Shown piece by piece: positions 1 through 7,489 of a DNA stretch of 64,000 bases (position 1 is the first letter of the stretch; each line of letters starts with the position of its first letter). The stretch covers positions 1-64,000 of the forward strand of contig NZ_FTMA01000004.1 of assembly GCF_900155985.1 (NCBI RefSeq), in the 5' to 3' direction. The translations under genes were made by a program, and so were the position numbers. Under the pieces are notes generated by a model. It was not told the origin of the DNA. It saw only the letters and a program-made list of their open reading frames with translations, and did not search any database. Source of the DNA: Maribacter ulvicola. GTDB taxonomy: Bacteria > Bacteroidota > Bacteroidia > Flavobacteriales > Flavobacteriaceae.

Positions 1-102
1 TAGATTATAATCGCGTTGGGTACGCTTGTTTACCGTAATAATTGGATGTTTCATAAATAAGTCGATTTTGTGTCAACTTATTTCAGGACGGGACAATGGC
101 AT

Positions 103-126
103 AAAAAAAGCCCCTTAAAAAGGCTT
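103..126 (-). terminator. Rho-independent terminator of the fic operon
   Basis: Read on the minus strand, an AAGCC/GGCTT stem is followed by a run of seven T. It lies about 60 bases past the fic stop codon. It is part of the 79-bp repeat that recurs at 5360-5438. Confidence 0.7.
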
Positions 127-183
127 ATATCAATAGAGATTATTTCTAATTATAGGCGTGTGCAACGGTTACCGGTGTTGGCA
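105..183. repeat. 79-bp direct repeat copy 1, right half of attC-like site A
   Basis: This stretch matches 5360-5438 in the same orientation at about 71 of 79 positions by eye. It ends in GGTGTTGGCA, and the GTTGGCA box abuts the fic stop codon on the minus strand. The matching left arm is not evident in bases 1-104, which instead hold a small AAATAAGT/ACTTATTT hairpin (55-83). I read it as the right-hand box region of an attC-like recombination site whose left part is degenerate or lies outside the window. Confidence 0.6.
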
Positions 184-780
184 TTAGTTTTTTGCAAATT
201 CAATTAACTGTTTTAAATTTCCTTTATCAGCTTCTCTTAAAGCTGTTATATATTGATTTCTTGTTTCGTTAGCTTTAACCATATTTGATTGATGCCAAGA
301 AAATATTTCATTTCCAAATATTGATTCCATAATTATATCAGCCATCATCCTTGAGTGTCTTCCATTTCCATTTGGAAAGCAATGAATGGATACTATGCGA
401 TGTTTAAATCTTATAGCTATTTCTTCAGGTGGAAAAGTGTTGTTATCTATCCAATATTTAGTATGGTCTAATAAATTTTTTAATTCAATTCTAATTTGTG
501 TCCACGGAATTCCAATGTTCTTTTCAGTCTTTCTAAATTCTCCTGCCCATTTCCATACATCACCATACAGTTTTTTGTGTAAGTCTTTCACAAATTTTTC
601 AGTTAAAATTTTTTCAAGTTTGAATTTTGAATGAATAGTCCATTCAACTGCTTTTTCAATGTTCAATTGCTCAAATTCATCTAGTTCTCCTTGAGTAGTG
701 ATAGACCTTATTTTAAGACCTTCCTTTTCTTCTTCGTCTAAAGGTGTTTGTCCATCTTTATAATCGAATTCTAATCCCAT
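184..780 (-). CDS. Fic-domain protein, mobile mystery protein B type
   Basis: This 198-residue protein has a Fic core. Fic enzymes transfer AMP or another phosphate-containing group from a nucleotide to a protein hydroxyl. The signature is H133-CFPNGNGR-HS-R144. The residue that is usually Asp or Glu and helps hold Mg2+ is Asn here, which I recall as usual for the mobile mystery protein B subfamily; activity is therefore uncertain. Its ATG lies inside the end of the upstream XRE gene (10-base overlap), the paired layout known for mobile mystery proteins A and B, which tend to sit on mobile DNA. It probably acts as the toxin-like half of an addiction pair. The stop codon touches the attC-like box at 177-183, as in an integron cassette. 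Confidence 0.88.
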   Translation of the reverse strand: MGLEFDYKDGQTPLDEEEKEGLKIRSITTQGELDEFEQLNIEKAVEWTIHSKFKLEKILTEKFVKDLHKKLYGDVWKWAGEFRKTEKNIGIPWTQIRIELKNLLDHTKYWIDNNTFPPEEIAIRFKHRIVSIHCFPNGNGRHSRMMADIIMESIFGNEIFSWHQSNMVKANETRNQYITALREADKGNLKQLIEFAKN

Positions 781-1232
781 AATGATTTTTTCATCTCTCG
801 TTTTATTTCGCTAGCAAGCTCTTTTATGGTTTTGGCTATTTTTTCATCTCCAATTCCTTGGTCCTCTAATTTCATATTTTGGTTAGTTCTTAAAACTATT
901 TTCCGGGCTAGCTTTTCTGCTTTTATTTGAATTAAATCGTTTATTGTCCCATTTAGTGGGACCAGTGCATATACTAATTTCAAGTCAATTGCATTGGCTA
1001 CATCTTTTAAAGAATTAAGCGTTATCGTACCATTAGCTTCACTGTTCTCTATTCTTTTTACTCCTTGTCTTGTAATATTTAATTTGGCACCAAGTTGTGC
1101 CATAGTCATATTAAGTGACGTCCGAATTGTATTTATCCATCCACGTTCTGGGACCAGGACCTTTCTAGTTTTAGAGAATGGTTGAAGTTTTTGGTCCAAT
1201 TGCTCAATTAAAAGTTTTTGCTTATTTCTCAT
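771..1232 (-). CDS. XRE-family regulator, mobile mystery protein A type
   Basis: This 153-residue DNA-binding protein has a helix-turn-helix at about residues 33-62 (TMAQLGAKLNITRQGVKRIE) and a charged C-terminus. It is the constant upstream partner of the Fic protein in the mobile mystery A/B pair and overlaps it by 10 bases. As an inference, it is the antitoxin and autorepressor: the leader carries several GTTTAC/GTAAAC palindromes (1249-1354). A decayed second copy of this gene lies at 8804-9126, so the cassette was duplicated. The function is by family and context; DNA binding is well supported and neutralisation of Fic is not shown. Confidence 0.85.
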   Translation of the reverse strand: MRNKQKLLIEQLDQKLQPFSKTRKVLVPERGWINTIRTSLNMTMAQLGAKLNITRQGVKRIENSEANGTITLNSLKDVANAIDLKLVYALVPLNGTINDLIQIKAEKLARKIVLRTNQNMKLEDQGIGDEKIAKTIKELASEIKREMKKSLWD

Positions 1233-1248
1233 TTTTGTAACTCTTTAA

Positions 1249-1354
1249 GTTTACAAAATTATATAATTGTAAACATATGAATTTACAAATATATAAAAAA
1301 GTAACCTTATGGGTTTACAAGAAACAAAAAAAGTAAACATTTAAGTTTACTTTT
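1249..1354. promoter_or_regulatory. Operator array upstream of the XRE/Fic pair
   Basis: A perfect palindrome, GTTTACAA, ten bases, TTGTAAAC, spans 1249-1274. Half-sites recur (TTTACAA near 1282 and 1314). A second palindrome, AAAAGTAAAC, six bases, GTTTACTTTT, spans 1329-1354. Repeated half-sites just upstream of an XRE gene are typical autoregulatory operators; the last hairpin could also end transcription. One half-site is retained in front of the decayed XRE copy (9140-9152). Confidence 0.6.
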
Positions 1355-1373
1355 AGTTATTCTGTTAAATTAA

Positions 1374-1566
1374 TGCCAACGTCTCTGTATATGAAACGTA
1401 GCGTATAAAAAGACGCTATCATTTCGGATTATACATGAGCCGAATTTTTAAATTTTTCTTTTTATCTTAATTTTCTCAAAAAGCCAAATTTAAAAATTTG
1501 GCGGTCTTCGCAAATACACACAAACCTCTCGGAAAGCCTATAATAGCTATTTTTTATATACGGTGT
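1374..1566. repeat. attC-like palindromic site B (intron-interrupted)
   Basis: The left box TGCCAAC (1374-1380) begins an arm (1386-1402, TGTATATGAAACGTAGC) that pairs imperfectly with the right arm ending at 1566. An inner stem pairs GCCGAATTTTTAAATTT (from 1439) with the AT-rich arm at 1483-1500. The layout matches sites C and D, including a GCGG(A/T)CTT motif right of the inner stem. The right box should read GTGTTG but is broken after GTGT, where a group II intron begins. I infer a long attC-type site; no integrase is visible to prove it. Confidence 0.55.
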
Positions 1567-1850
1567 GTGTGCCCAGTATGGGCATCTTTACCTTATAGCA
1601 ATATAAGGATTTATCTAGAGGGTGTAAGTCCCTTATGCGCTAGGGTAACGTCTGGAAGCATTAGTAAGTCGCAAGGGTGGTAACCGCGAGGTTACATCTG
1701 AAGAAAGCGAGACTACAAAACTCGGTACCGACGAACAGGAACCGTATACTGGACTTACCATATTTAACTGGTCATAAAAGCCAAGAGTGTATACGTTATC
1801 AGTTGTAAAATGAACGATTGCTTACCTGATAAGCACTTTTATGGCGCACA
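1567..1850 (+). mobile_element. Truncated group IIC-like intron, 5' domain I only
   Basis: The element starts GTGTGCCCAGTATGGGC, close to the 5' end of bacterial group IIC/IIC-like introns. It continues with domain I landmarks in the right order: GAGGGTGTAAGTCCC, TCGCAAGGGTGG, GAGGTTACATCTGAAG-AAAGCG, and GACGAACAGGAACC. No reverse transcriptase/maturase gene and no domain V hairpin follow; the next gene is the HTH antitoxin at 1962. It is therefore a 5' fragment. The right edge is uncertain: the match is good to about 1760 and becomes vague by 1850. It interrupts the right box of attC-like site B after GTGT. Confidence 0.75.
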
Positions 1851-1961
1851 GAAAATTTAGGTTCAGATTTTAACTTGGCATAATAATTTTAACTATTTCT
1901 TGCAACATCGTTTCGTTTATTTCGTTTATTTTCGTGTAAAACCTTAATAACTGAAATTGAA

Positions 1962-2417
1962 ATGCAACAATATAAGAACATAAAAAGACCCTCAAAGGAA
2001 GAGCAACTTACAGCTATGGAATCTTATAATGCTCTAGCTGCTACTTTGGAAGAACTTACAAACAAAAATCCTGAAATTGAGATTGAGGAAACTTCAGAAA
2101 AGATAAAGATTCCATTAAAAGCACTAAAATTATTAGCTAAAATATTAAAAGCTACTAGTGAAGGAAAGCCTATTTCTCTCGTTCCAATGGCTACAGAAAT
2201 GACCACACAATCAGCTGCTGAATTTTTAGGATGTTCAAGACCTCATCTTGTCAAATTGCTAGAGGATGGTAAAATTCCTTTTGTTAAGGTTGGAAAGCAT
2301 AGAAGGGTTAAGTTTGAAGATGTAGTTAATTATAAGAATGAGATGAAAGCCCATCAAGAGAAGATTTTGATGGATATTATGAATTCGGATGAAGAACTAG
2401 GCTTGTATGATTCATAG
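1962..2417 (+). CDS. Excisionase-type HTH antitoxin
   Basis: This 151-residue protein has a MerR/excisionase-like winged helix at about residues 80-125 (TTQSAAEFLGCSRPHLVKLL, then IPFVKVGKHRRVKFED). The N-terminal half is helical and acidic. It precedes and overlaps by 11 bases a PIN-domain ribonuclease, the usual order for a type II toxin-antitoxin pair. The acidic C-terminal tail (MNSDEELGLYDS) is a plausible toxin-binding segment. Unlike its neighbours in the island it is read on the plus strand, so the pair would be inverted inside its cassette and must bring its own promoter, presumably in 1860-1960. Confidence 0.82.
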   Translation: MQQYKNIKRPSKEEQLTAMESYNALAATLEELTNKNPEIEIEETSEKIKIPLKALKLLAKILKATSEGKPISLVPMATEMTTQSAAEFLGCSRPHLVKLLEDGKIPFVKVGKHRRVKFEDVVNYKNEMKAHQEKILMDIMNSDEELGLYDS

Positions 2418-2970
2418 TGTCCGATTTATAGCTATCCTAGACACAAACATTATTTATCCGATTGAAATTCGGGATGTGTTATTTTGGTTTGCACATTATG
2501 AATTGTTTACACCAAAATGGAGTAATCATATTTTTGATGAGTGGGAAAGTGTAATGAAGAGAAAAGGTGTTAGCGAAGAAATAGCAAAAAAGAGAGCTAA
2601 TATGGCTAATTTAGCATTTCCTGATGCATTTGTTTCGAATTATGAACCACTAATTGAAACTTTAACTTTACCAGATTTAAAGGACAGGCATGTTATGGCT
2701 GCTGCTATAAAAACAAATGCTAATGTAATAGTAACCAATAATCTAAAAGATTTTCCCGAAAAGTATTTAGGAACTTTTGGTTTGTCCGTAAAATCAGCAG
2801 ATGATTTTATTACCGATATAATCGATTTAAATCATGAGAAGGCTGTTGAGGCGTTCCGTAAATTAGTTTTGAATAGAAGAAATCCTGATTTGGATGAGTT
2901 CGAGGTCTTAGATATTTTAAGAAAAAATGGTCTTAAGGATTCCGCTGATTATTTACACTCTTTGATTTGA
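2407..2970 (+). CDS. PIN-domain toxin (ribonuclease)
   Basis: This 187-residue PIN-fold protein is expected to cut RNA with metal ions held by an acidic cluster. The visible candidates are Asp12 (in LDTN), Glu45, Asp93 (in LKDRHVMAAA) and Asp115 (in TNNLKDF). The C-terminal 60 residues after the PIN core are helical, matching PF13470-type proteins. It starts inside the antitoxin gene (11-base overlap), which implies translational coupling. The attC-like site C begins seven bases past its stop codon. Substrate RNA cannot be told from sequence. Confidence 0.87.
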   Translation: MIHSVRFIAILDTNIIYPIEIRDVLFWFAHYELFTPKWSNHIFDEWESVMKRKGVSEEIAKKRANMANLAFPDAFVSNYEPLIETLTLPDLKDRHVMAAAIKTNANVIVTNNLKDFPEKYLGTFGLSVKSADDFITDIIDLNHEKAVEAFRKLVLNRRNPDLDEFEVLDILRKNGLKDSADYLHSLI

Positions 2971-2976
2971 GAAATG

Positions 2977-3175
2977 TTCGTTAAGAGACATAGCTGTGAA
3001 CAGTACGGGAGCAAACTACCATTTGCTTTCCGCCACGCACATAGCGAAATCTTTTTGTTTTGATTTATTTTTTCCTGTCCAGGGCATAATCCAAAAGATT
3101 TCGCGGACTTTATAAAAATACGCAAACCATTCGTTTATGCCTGAAGCCCGTATTGTTTATAGGTTTTGTTAGTAA
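2977..3175. repeat. attC-like palindromic site C
   Basis: The outer arms are 2985-3010 (ACATAGCTGTGAACAGTACGGG) and 3146-3163 (the reverse complement reads ACCTATAAACAATACGGG). The inner stem is GCGAAATCTTTTTG (3044-3057) against CAAAAGATTTCGC (3092-3104), followed by GCGGACTTTATA. The right box is TTTTGTTAGTA (3164-3174), close to the end of the minus-strand gene at 3191. It shares layout and the GCGGACTTTAT motif with site D. The left box is degenerate. Confidence 0.55.
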
Positions 3176-3190
3176 ATGTTTTTCCGCTAC

Positions 3191-3811
3191 TCAATTGCAT
3201 AAACTTCTAGAAACATATGATTTATTTCCATTCGAATTAATGTAATAACAGCCTCCTCTGGGTCCCCTGTAATAGCTTTTAGAACTTCTATACCTTTTTG
3301 TTTTATACTTGGTGCTACTGGATTTTGTACTCTTTAGAGAAGAACTGTAAGAGATAGATTTACTTTTGAGTCCGCTAGTAAGTTTTCTTTCCGTCTCTTT
3401 GGATTTGGTAAACTCTGAAGTTGTGCTACTTCTTTTAATCCAAATTTCACTCATATATCCGCAAAGTGAGCCTTGACAAACTTCAAAATAACCTTCTTTA
3501 TAGTCTAGAATTATTACTTCTTTATCTTCTTTGAAAATTGTAATAATGTCGGCAAATACACTCGAATCCTTTTTTAATTTAGCTCCTTTCCTAGCGATTG
3601 CTGTAAGTGAAGAATCTTTTATTTTGTCCATAAATTTCTTAGACTTTAGCTGGGCTATTTTTAAGTCTATTCCATTTATAGAATCGGTCAATTTTTGAAC
3701 TTCTAGCTCAAATTTCTTTTTTTGATTTTCTAACTCAACTATTTTCCCATCTGTTTGCGAATAACTACATAATGTAATTAGAAAAGTTAAATAGGTTAAG
3801 AAGTGTTTCAT
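3191..3811 (-). CDS. Exported coiled-coil protein with PBCV-type basic adaptor tail
   Basis: The 206-residue protein has a signal peptide (about 1-19, ending CSYSQ), a coiled coil (about 24-60), an SH3-like segment (about 75-128; VIILDYKEGYFEVCQGSLCG), a Ser/Lys-rich linker, and a C-terminal motif RGPRGGCYYINSNGNK...SLC. That last motif matches the PBCV-specific basic adaptor domain, common in flavobacterial surface and exported proteins, whose function is unknown. The gene lies alone between attC-like sites C and D: its start is 11 bases from site D and its stop about 17 bases from site C, as expected of a single-gene cassette. Confidence 0.7.
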   Translation of the reverse strand: MKHFLTYLTFLITLCSYSQTDGKIVELENQKKKFELEVQKLTDSINGIDLKIAQLKSKKFMDKIKDSSLTAIARKGAKLKKDSSVFADIITIFKEDKEVIILDYKEGYFEVCQGSLCGYMSEIWIKRSSTTSEFTKSKETERKLTSGLKSKSISYSSSLKSTKSSSTKYKTKRYRSSKSYYRGPRGGCYYINSNGNKSYVSRSLCN

Positions 3812-3820
3812 TTAAATATT

Positions 3821-4020
3821 TGCTAACGTTTTAGTATAAGAAACGTAGGGCAATAAATAAGCACTATCGTTTCGATTTATTACTTAGCTAAATATAAATA
3901 TTTTGCTTTTATATTTTCTTCTATAAATGTCAAATTTTATATTTAGCGGACTTTATTATTATGCACAGAACTTTCGGTTTAGCACAAACGCCCTATGTTT
4001 TTTATACAGTGTTGTAGCCA
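3821..4020. repeat. attC-like palindromic site D (best preserved)
   Basis: The left arm 3822-3851 (GCTAACG...AACGTAGGGC) pairs with the right arm 3990-4019 (GCCCTATG...GTTGTAGCC). The inner stem pairs GCTAAATATAAAT (3887-3899) with 3932-3946, followed by GCGGACTTTATTA. The outermost boxes are TGCTAACG on the left and AGTGTTGTAGCCA on the right. The site fills almost exactly the gap between two minus-strand genes. At 200 bp it is longer than most described attC sites. Confidence 0.6.
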
Positions 4021-4023
4021 GTT

Positions 4024-4857
4024 TTATTTTAAATATTCAAAAACATCTACCATGTTATATTTTGGACTTCTACGCATAAAGTCTCTAAAAAAAGCAATAT
4101 GACTTGAACCCATAAGTATAAATACTCTATCATTTTGTGTTAATGAAATTTTATTTAAATTCGAATACATTCTAAGGTTTCTTTGATAATACTTTGCAGC
4201 GACGTCAGCACCTTCAAATTTGTTTTTAGTTGAGATATGAGTCATTATATCAGCGTTGTATGCTATTAAATAATCTAAATATTCAGGCTTATTTTCCATT
4301 TTCAACTTTTCCAGAGTATTTCCATTTTCATATTTAGTTTCTGAAATAGGTCCATAATAATCCATAAAATCTAAATAAATTTTTTCATTTTTGCTCTTAG
4401 CCAATGAATCAATTAAACGATAATTATACCCCATTTTATGGTCTATTCCATATATTCTATTAACATTACTAATTCGACCAAGTTCGTATCCAAGTAATTC
4501 ACCTTCAGAGGGGTTTTTAAATTCCATTTTAGGATTATTTTTATACTCCTTGTATTCTTTTTGTAATTTTTCGTTATATTCAGGTGAACTCTCAAGTATT
4601 ATTACTGTTGGTTTAAAAGCAGACAATAGTTTTGCTATAGAATGAATTTCCTTTTTGTTTTTTAAGTTTCTCTCATCGTATTCTACTGAATTGGCATCAT
4701 TTGTAAATCCCATATGAAACGTCGCCATATTTAATACTTTAATCTTATTCTCGTCAATACTTTGTGTTTCAACTTGACCAATACCTTCTTTAATTTTTTC
4801 GTTGTTACTGCACGAGAATAAGATTGTTACAAGTAGAATAGTTAATACATTTTTCAT
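4024..4857 (-). CDS. DUF5694-type lipoprotein
   Basis: The 277-residue protein has a lipoprotein signal (LLVTILFSCSNN; lipid-modified Cys about residue 16). The mature part resembles DUF5694/TraB-like proteins: NMATFHMG near the start, ILESSPEY in the middle, YGIDHKMGYNY, and a C-terminal MGSSHIAFFRDF with a GxxH pattern. Family members are found widely in Bacteroidetes and their chemistry is unknown; the conserved His/Glu residues would fit a metal-dependent hydrolase, which is only a guess. The stop codon is four bases from the right box of site D, so it reads as a single-gene cassette. Confidence 0.7.
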   Translation of the reverse strand: MKNVLTILLVTILFSCSNNEKIKEGIGQVETQSIDENKIKVLNMATFHMGFTNDANSVEYDERNLKNKKEIHSIAKLLSAFKPTVIILESSPEYNEKLQKEYKEYKNNPKMEFKNPSEGELLGYELGRISNVNRIYGIDHKMGYNYRLIDSLAKSKNEKIYLDFMDYYGPISETKYENGNTLEKLKMENKPEYLDYLIAYNADIMTHISTKNKFEGADVAAKYYQRNLRMYSNLNKISLTQNDRVFILMGSSHIAFFRDFMRRSPKYNMVDVFEYLK

Positions 4858-5256
4858 TTATAGTAGAATTTTGTTGTTTAATTAAGACAATCTTATTTTG
4901 AAATTGTTACAGTTAGTTATTTTATTAATTGGACGAGAGGTTTGTCAAATTGGCTACAACAATTGTATATGTGCACCATTACACCTATTCCGAAATAATC
5001 AGAAATATGTGTAATGTTTTTTCCATGCACACTAATATACCATTAAAGAATAAACCTACCATTATTAGCTCATATTCCATTACGGGAAACCATAATCACA
5101 AAAAATGTTTTCGTCTAAGTAAGAAAGGACTAAAATTCACCGAACAACCAGTCTGTTTTTTACAGGTTAAATGTGCTATATATTCGTAAAAACATAGACA
5201 GTAATCGCAATCGCAATTGTATTGGAAAAATTAATTTTAAAAAGCGTAATGAATTA
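4858..5256. other. 400-bp gap between cassette gene and site E
   Basis: I see no convincing gene here. A short sequence at 4951-4968 (TGGCTACAACAATTGTAT) nearly matches, in inverted orientation, the right end of site D. A weak partner arm lies near 5170-5185. It could be the relic of an oppositely oriented attC-like site. An 86-codon reading frame (4929-5189) across it has no recognisable features and is not counted as a gene. Confidence 0.3.
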
Positions 5257-5438
5257 TTTGGTAACGTAGACCCAGTTCATTGGACTGAGTAAGATACATA
5301 CGATCGGACTCGCACAGGCGAACAAGGATATGCACCTGTCCGCGATCGCCTATAATCTCAAAAAGCCCCTTAAAGAGGCTTATATTAATAGTGATTATTT
5401 CTACATATAGGCTTGTACTACGGTTACCGGTGTTGGCA
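5257..5438. repeat. attC-like site E with 79-bp direct repeat copy 2
   Basis: The left arm GGTAACGTAGACCCA (5260-5274) pairs with the reverse complement of the right arm (GGTAACCGTAGTACAA). The right box GTGTTGGCA ends at 5438. The part 5360-5438 repeats 105-183. A GC-rich hairpin with CGATCG ends and an ACAGG/CCTGT core sits at about 5310-5349, unlike the AT-rich inner stems of B, C and D. It marks the right edge of the recognisable cassette array. Confidence 0.55.
5360..5381 (-). terminator. Terminator downstream of the mesX-mesD-permease operon
   Basis: On the minus strand an AAGCC...GGCTT stem, extended by CTT/AAG pairs, is followed by TTTTTG. It lies about 150 bases past the permease stop and is homologous to the fic-operon terminator at 103-126. 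Confidence 0.6.
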
Positions 5439-5532
5439 AAAGTTATTTTTTCAATTATATTTTTAATATCCGTTCTATGTATTTGGTATCTATATTGTTA
5501 TTTGTTTTAGGTAAATGGTTAGGCTAATTAAA

Positions 5533-6363
5533 TTATAAAACTTTAGAGTTCAACACTAATTTAACTCCCACAATTAACAATAATACTGCGAATGCTTTTT
5601 TCAATGTTATTGCAGGTAATTTATGAGCTATTTTAGCTCCAATACGTGCGGTGAAAAAGCTAGCTAAACTTACACAAATAAATGCATAAAGATGTACAAA
5701 GCCTAATACACCATTTGGTAATGTTTCTTTTATATTGGGATCAAGAAATTGTCCAAAGATTAGAAATCCTATAGCACCGGCACTAGCAATAGGTAAACCG
5801 CAGGCAGCTGATGTACCCACAGCATTCTGGATTTTTAAACCATAATTACTTAACAACGGAACGGTTAACGTACCTCCGCCAATACCAAAAATTGCAGAAA
5901 TAATTCCTATAAAGCCACCTAAGATAGTTTGTCCTGTAGGTGGTGGTAGTTTGCTAAAATCGTTTTCTTCGAAAGATTGATTTTTCATAAATAACATTTT
6001 TAATCCTACTAAAAAGGCACCTACACCAATTATTGCCTGAAGAGAATTACCATGAATAAATGATGCTATACCTGCACCAATTAACGAACCAAGTACCAAT
6101 CCTGGCGCCATACGTTTCCAAACACTCCAATTTACTGCACCACGACTATCGTGCGCTCTAAGTGAACTAATGGATGTAATAATAATAGTTGCTAAGGATG
6201 TACCAATTCCAATATGTGTAAGTGCCGCTTCAGGTATACCCTGTGCTTTAAAAATGTAAATTAATGCTGGTACAATTATCATACCTCCACCAATACCAAA
6301 TAGACCTGCAAGTATGCCTGCAAAGGCACCGGCAATTAGGTAATAAAAAATAAATATGTCCAC
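5533..6363 (-). CDS. TauE/SafE-type inner-membrane permease
   Basis: The 276-residue membrane protein has about eight hydrophobic segments in two homologous halves, each with the family's glycine-rich motif (GLFGIGGGMIIVPAL near residue 21; AIFGIGGGTLTVPLL near residue 157). Family members export or import small sulfur-containing anions such as sulfite, sulfoacetate or thiosulfate. It is the last gene of a three-gene minus-strand operon after mesX and mesD (71-base gap), so a substrate tied to sulfur or methionine metabolism is a fair inference. The exact substrate cannot be read from sequence. Confidence 0.85.
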   Translation of the reverse strand: MDIFIFYYLIAGAFAGILAGLFGIGGGMIIVPALIYIFKAQGIPEAALTHIGIGTSLATIIITSISSLRAHDSRGAVNWSVWKRMAPGLVLGSLIGAGIASFIHGNSLQAIIGVGAFLVGLKMLFMKNQSFEENDFSKLPPPTGQTILGGFIGIISAIFGIGGGTLTVPLLSNYGLKIQNAVGTSAACGLPIASAGAIGFLIFGQFLDPNIKETLPNGVLGFVHLYAFICVSLASFFTARIGAKIAHKLPAITLKKAFAVLLLIVGVKLVLNSKVL

Positions 6364-6434
6364 GTTTTTTGTTTATAGGTCTTTGTTTGACAGAACGAAA
6401 AGAGTAAACGAAGTATCAAAAAAGAGGGGGTTAA

Positions 6435-7469
6435 TTAATATTTAACGGCAAGTTCTTTACGTATAATTTCTGCACCTGCGCTTAAAGCACTTAACTTATC
6501 TCTTGCTACATTTCTAGATAGCGGAGCCATACCACAGTTTGTGCTAGGATATAGGTTTTCAATAGCTACAAACTTAAGTGCTTTTTGTAAAGTAGCAGCT
6601 ACTTCTTCAGGTGTTTCAATGGTATTTGTTGCCACATCAATGGCACCGACCATTACTTTTTTACCACGAATGAGTTCCATTAAATCAAATGGCACACGTG
6701 AATTATGACATTCTAATGATACAATATCAATATTGGATTTTTGAATTTTCGGAAAAATTTCTTCGTATTGACGCCATTCTGAACCCAATGTTTTTTTCCA
6801 ATCATTATTAGCTTTTATTCCATAACCATAACAAATATGTATCGCAGTTTCGCAATTTAAACCTTCAATGGCTCTTTCCATTGTTGCCATGCCCCAATCG
6901 TTTACATCCTCAAAGAATACATTAAAGGCTGGTTCATCAAACTGAATAATATCTACTCCGGCATCTTGTAGTGCTCTAGCTTCTTCATTAAGTACTTTAG
7001 CAAATTCCCACGCCAATTTTTCTCGGCTTTTATAATGGTTGTCATATAAGGTATCTACCATAGTCATTGGTCCAGGTAAAGCCCATTTAATAGTTTTGTC
7101 AGTCTGTTTACGTAAAAATTTAGCATCATCAACAAATACTGATTTTTTACGCGTAATTTCATCAACCACAACAGGAACACTCGCATCATAACGGTCACGA
7201 ATTTTTACCGTCTTACGATTTTTAAAATCCACACCACTTAAATGTTCTATAAAAGTGGTTACAAAATGCTGTCGTGTTTGCTCGCCATCACTAATGATAT
7301 CAACCCCTGCTAATTGTTGTTCTTGTAAAGAAATAAGTAAAGCATCTTGTTTTCCTTCAAGCAACCGTTCTCCTTCTAATTTCCAAGGTGACCATAGTTT
7401 TTCGGGTGGGGCAAGCCAATCAGGTTTGGGTAAACTTCCAACAGTTGAAGTTGGTAATAAAGTTTTCAT
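6435..7469 (-). CDS. mesD: Folate-independent methionine synthase MesD (core-MetE)
   Basis: This 344-residue protein equals only the catalytic C-terminal half of cobalamin-independent MetE; the folate-binding N-terminal domain is absent. Zn-ligand motifs are visible: HICYGYG (His and Cys), LECHNSR (Glu) and TNCGMAPL (Cys). PTSTVGSLPKP and FDEPAF are further family signatures. Core-MetE proteins encoded beside a DUF1852 gene form the MesD group, which makes methionine from homocysteine with a methyl donor other than methyltetrahydrofolate and depends on MesX and oxygen. mesX lies 20 bases upstream, so the assignment is firm; the methyl donor is unknown. Confidence 0.9.
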   Translation of the reverse strand: MKTLLPTSTVGSLPKPDWLAPPEKLWSPWKLEGERLLEGKQDALLISLQEQQLAGVDIISDGEQTRQHFVTTFIEHLSGVDFKNRKTVKIRDRYDASVPVVVDEITRKKSVFVDDAKFLRKQTDKTIKWALPGPMTMVDTLYDNHYKSREKLAWEFAKVLNEEARALQDAGVDIIQFDEPAFNVFFEDVNDWGMATMERAIEGLNCETAIHICYGYGIKANNDWKKTLGSEWRQYEEIFPKIQKSNIDIVSLECHNSRVPFDLMELIRGKKVMVGAIDVATNTIETPEEVAATLQKALKFVAIENLYPSTNCGMAPLSRNVARDKLSALSAGAEIIRKELAVKY

Positions 7470-7489
7470 ATTAAAATTTGTTGAATTAA

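Noticed and set aside
1498..1683. 61-codon open frame across attC-like site B and the intron
   Set aside because: It spans structured non-coding DNA and has no protein-like features.
4929..5189. 86-codon open frame on the plus strand
   Set aside because: It has no recognisable domain or signal peptide and lies over a possible attC-like relic; it is likely fortuitous.
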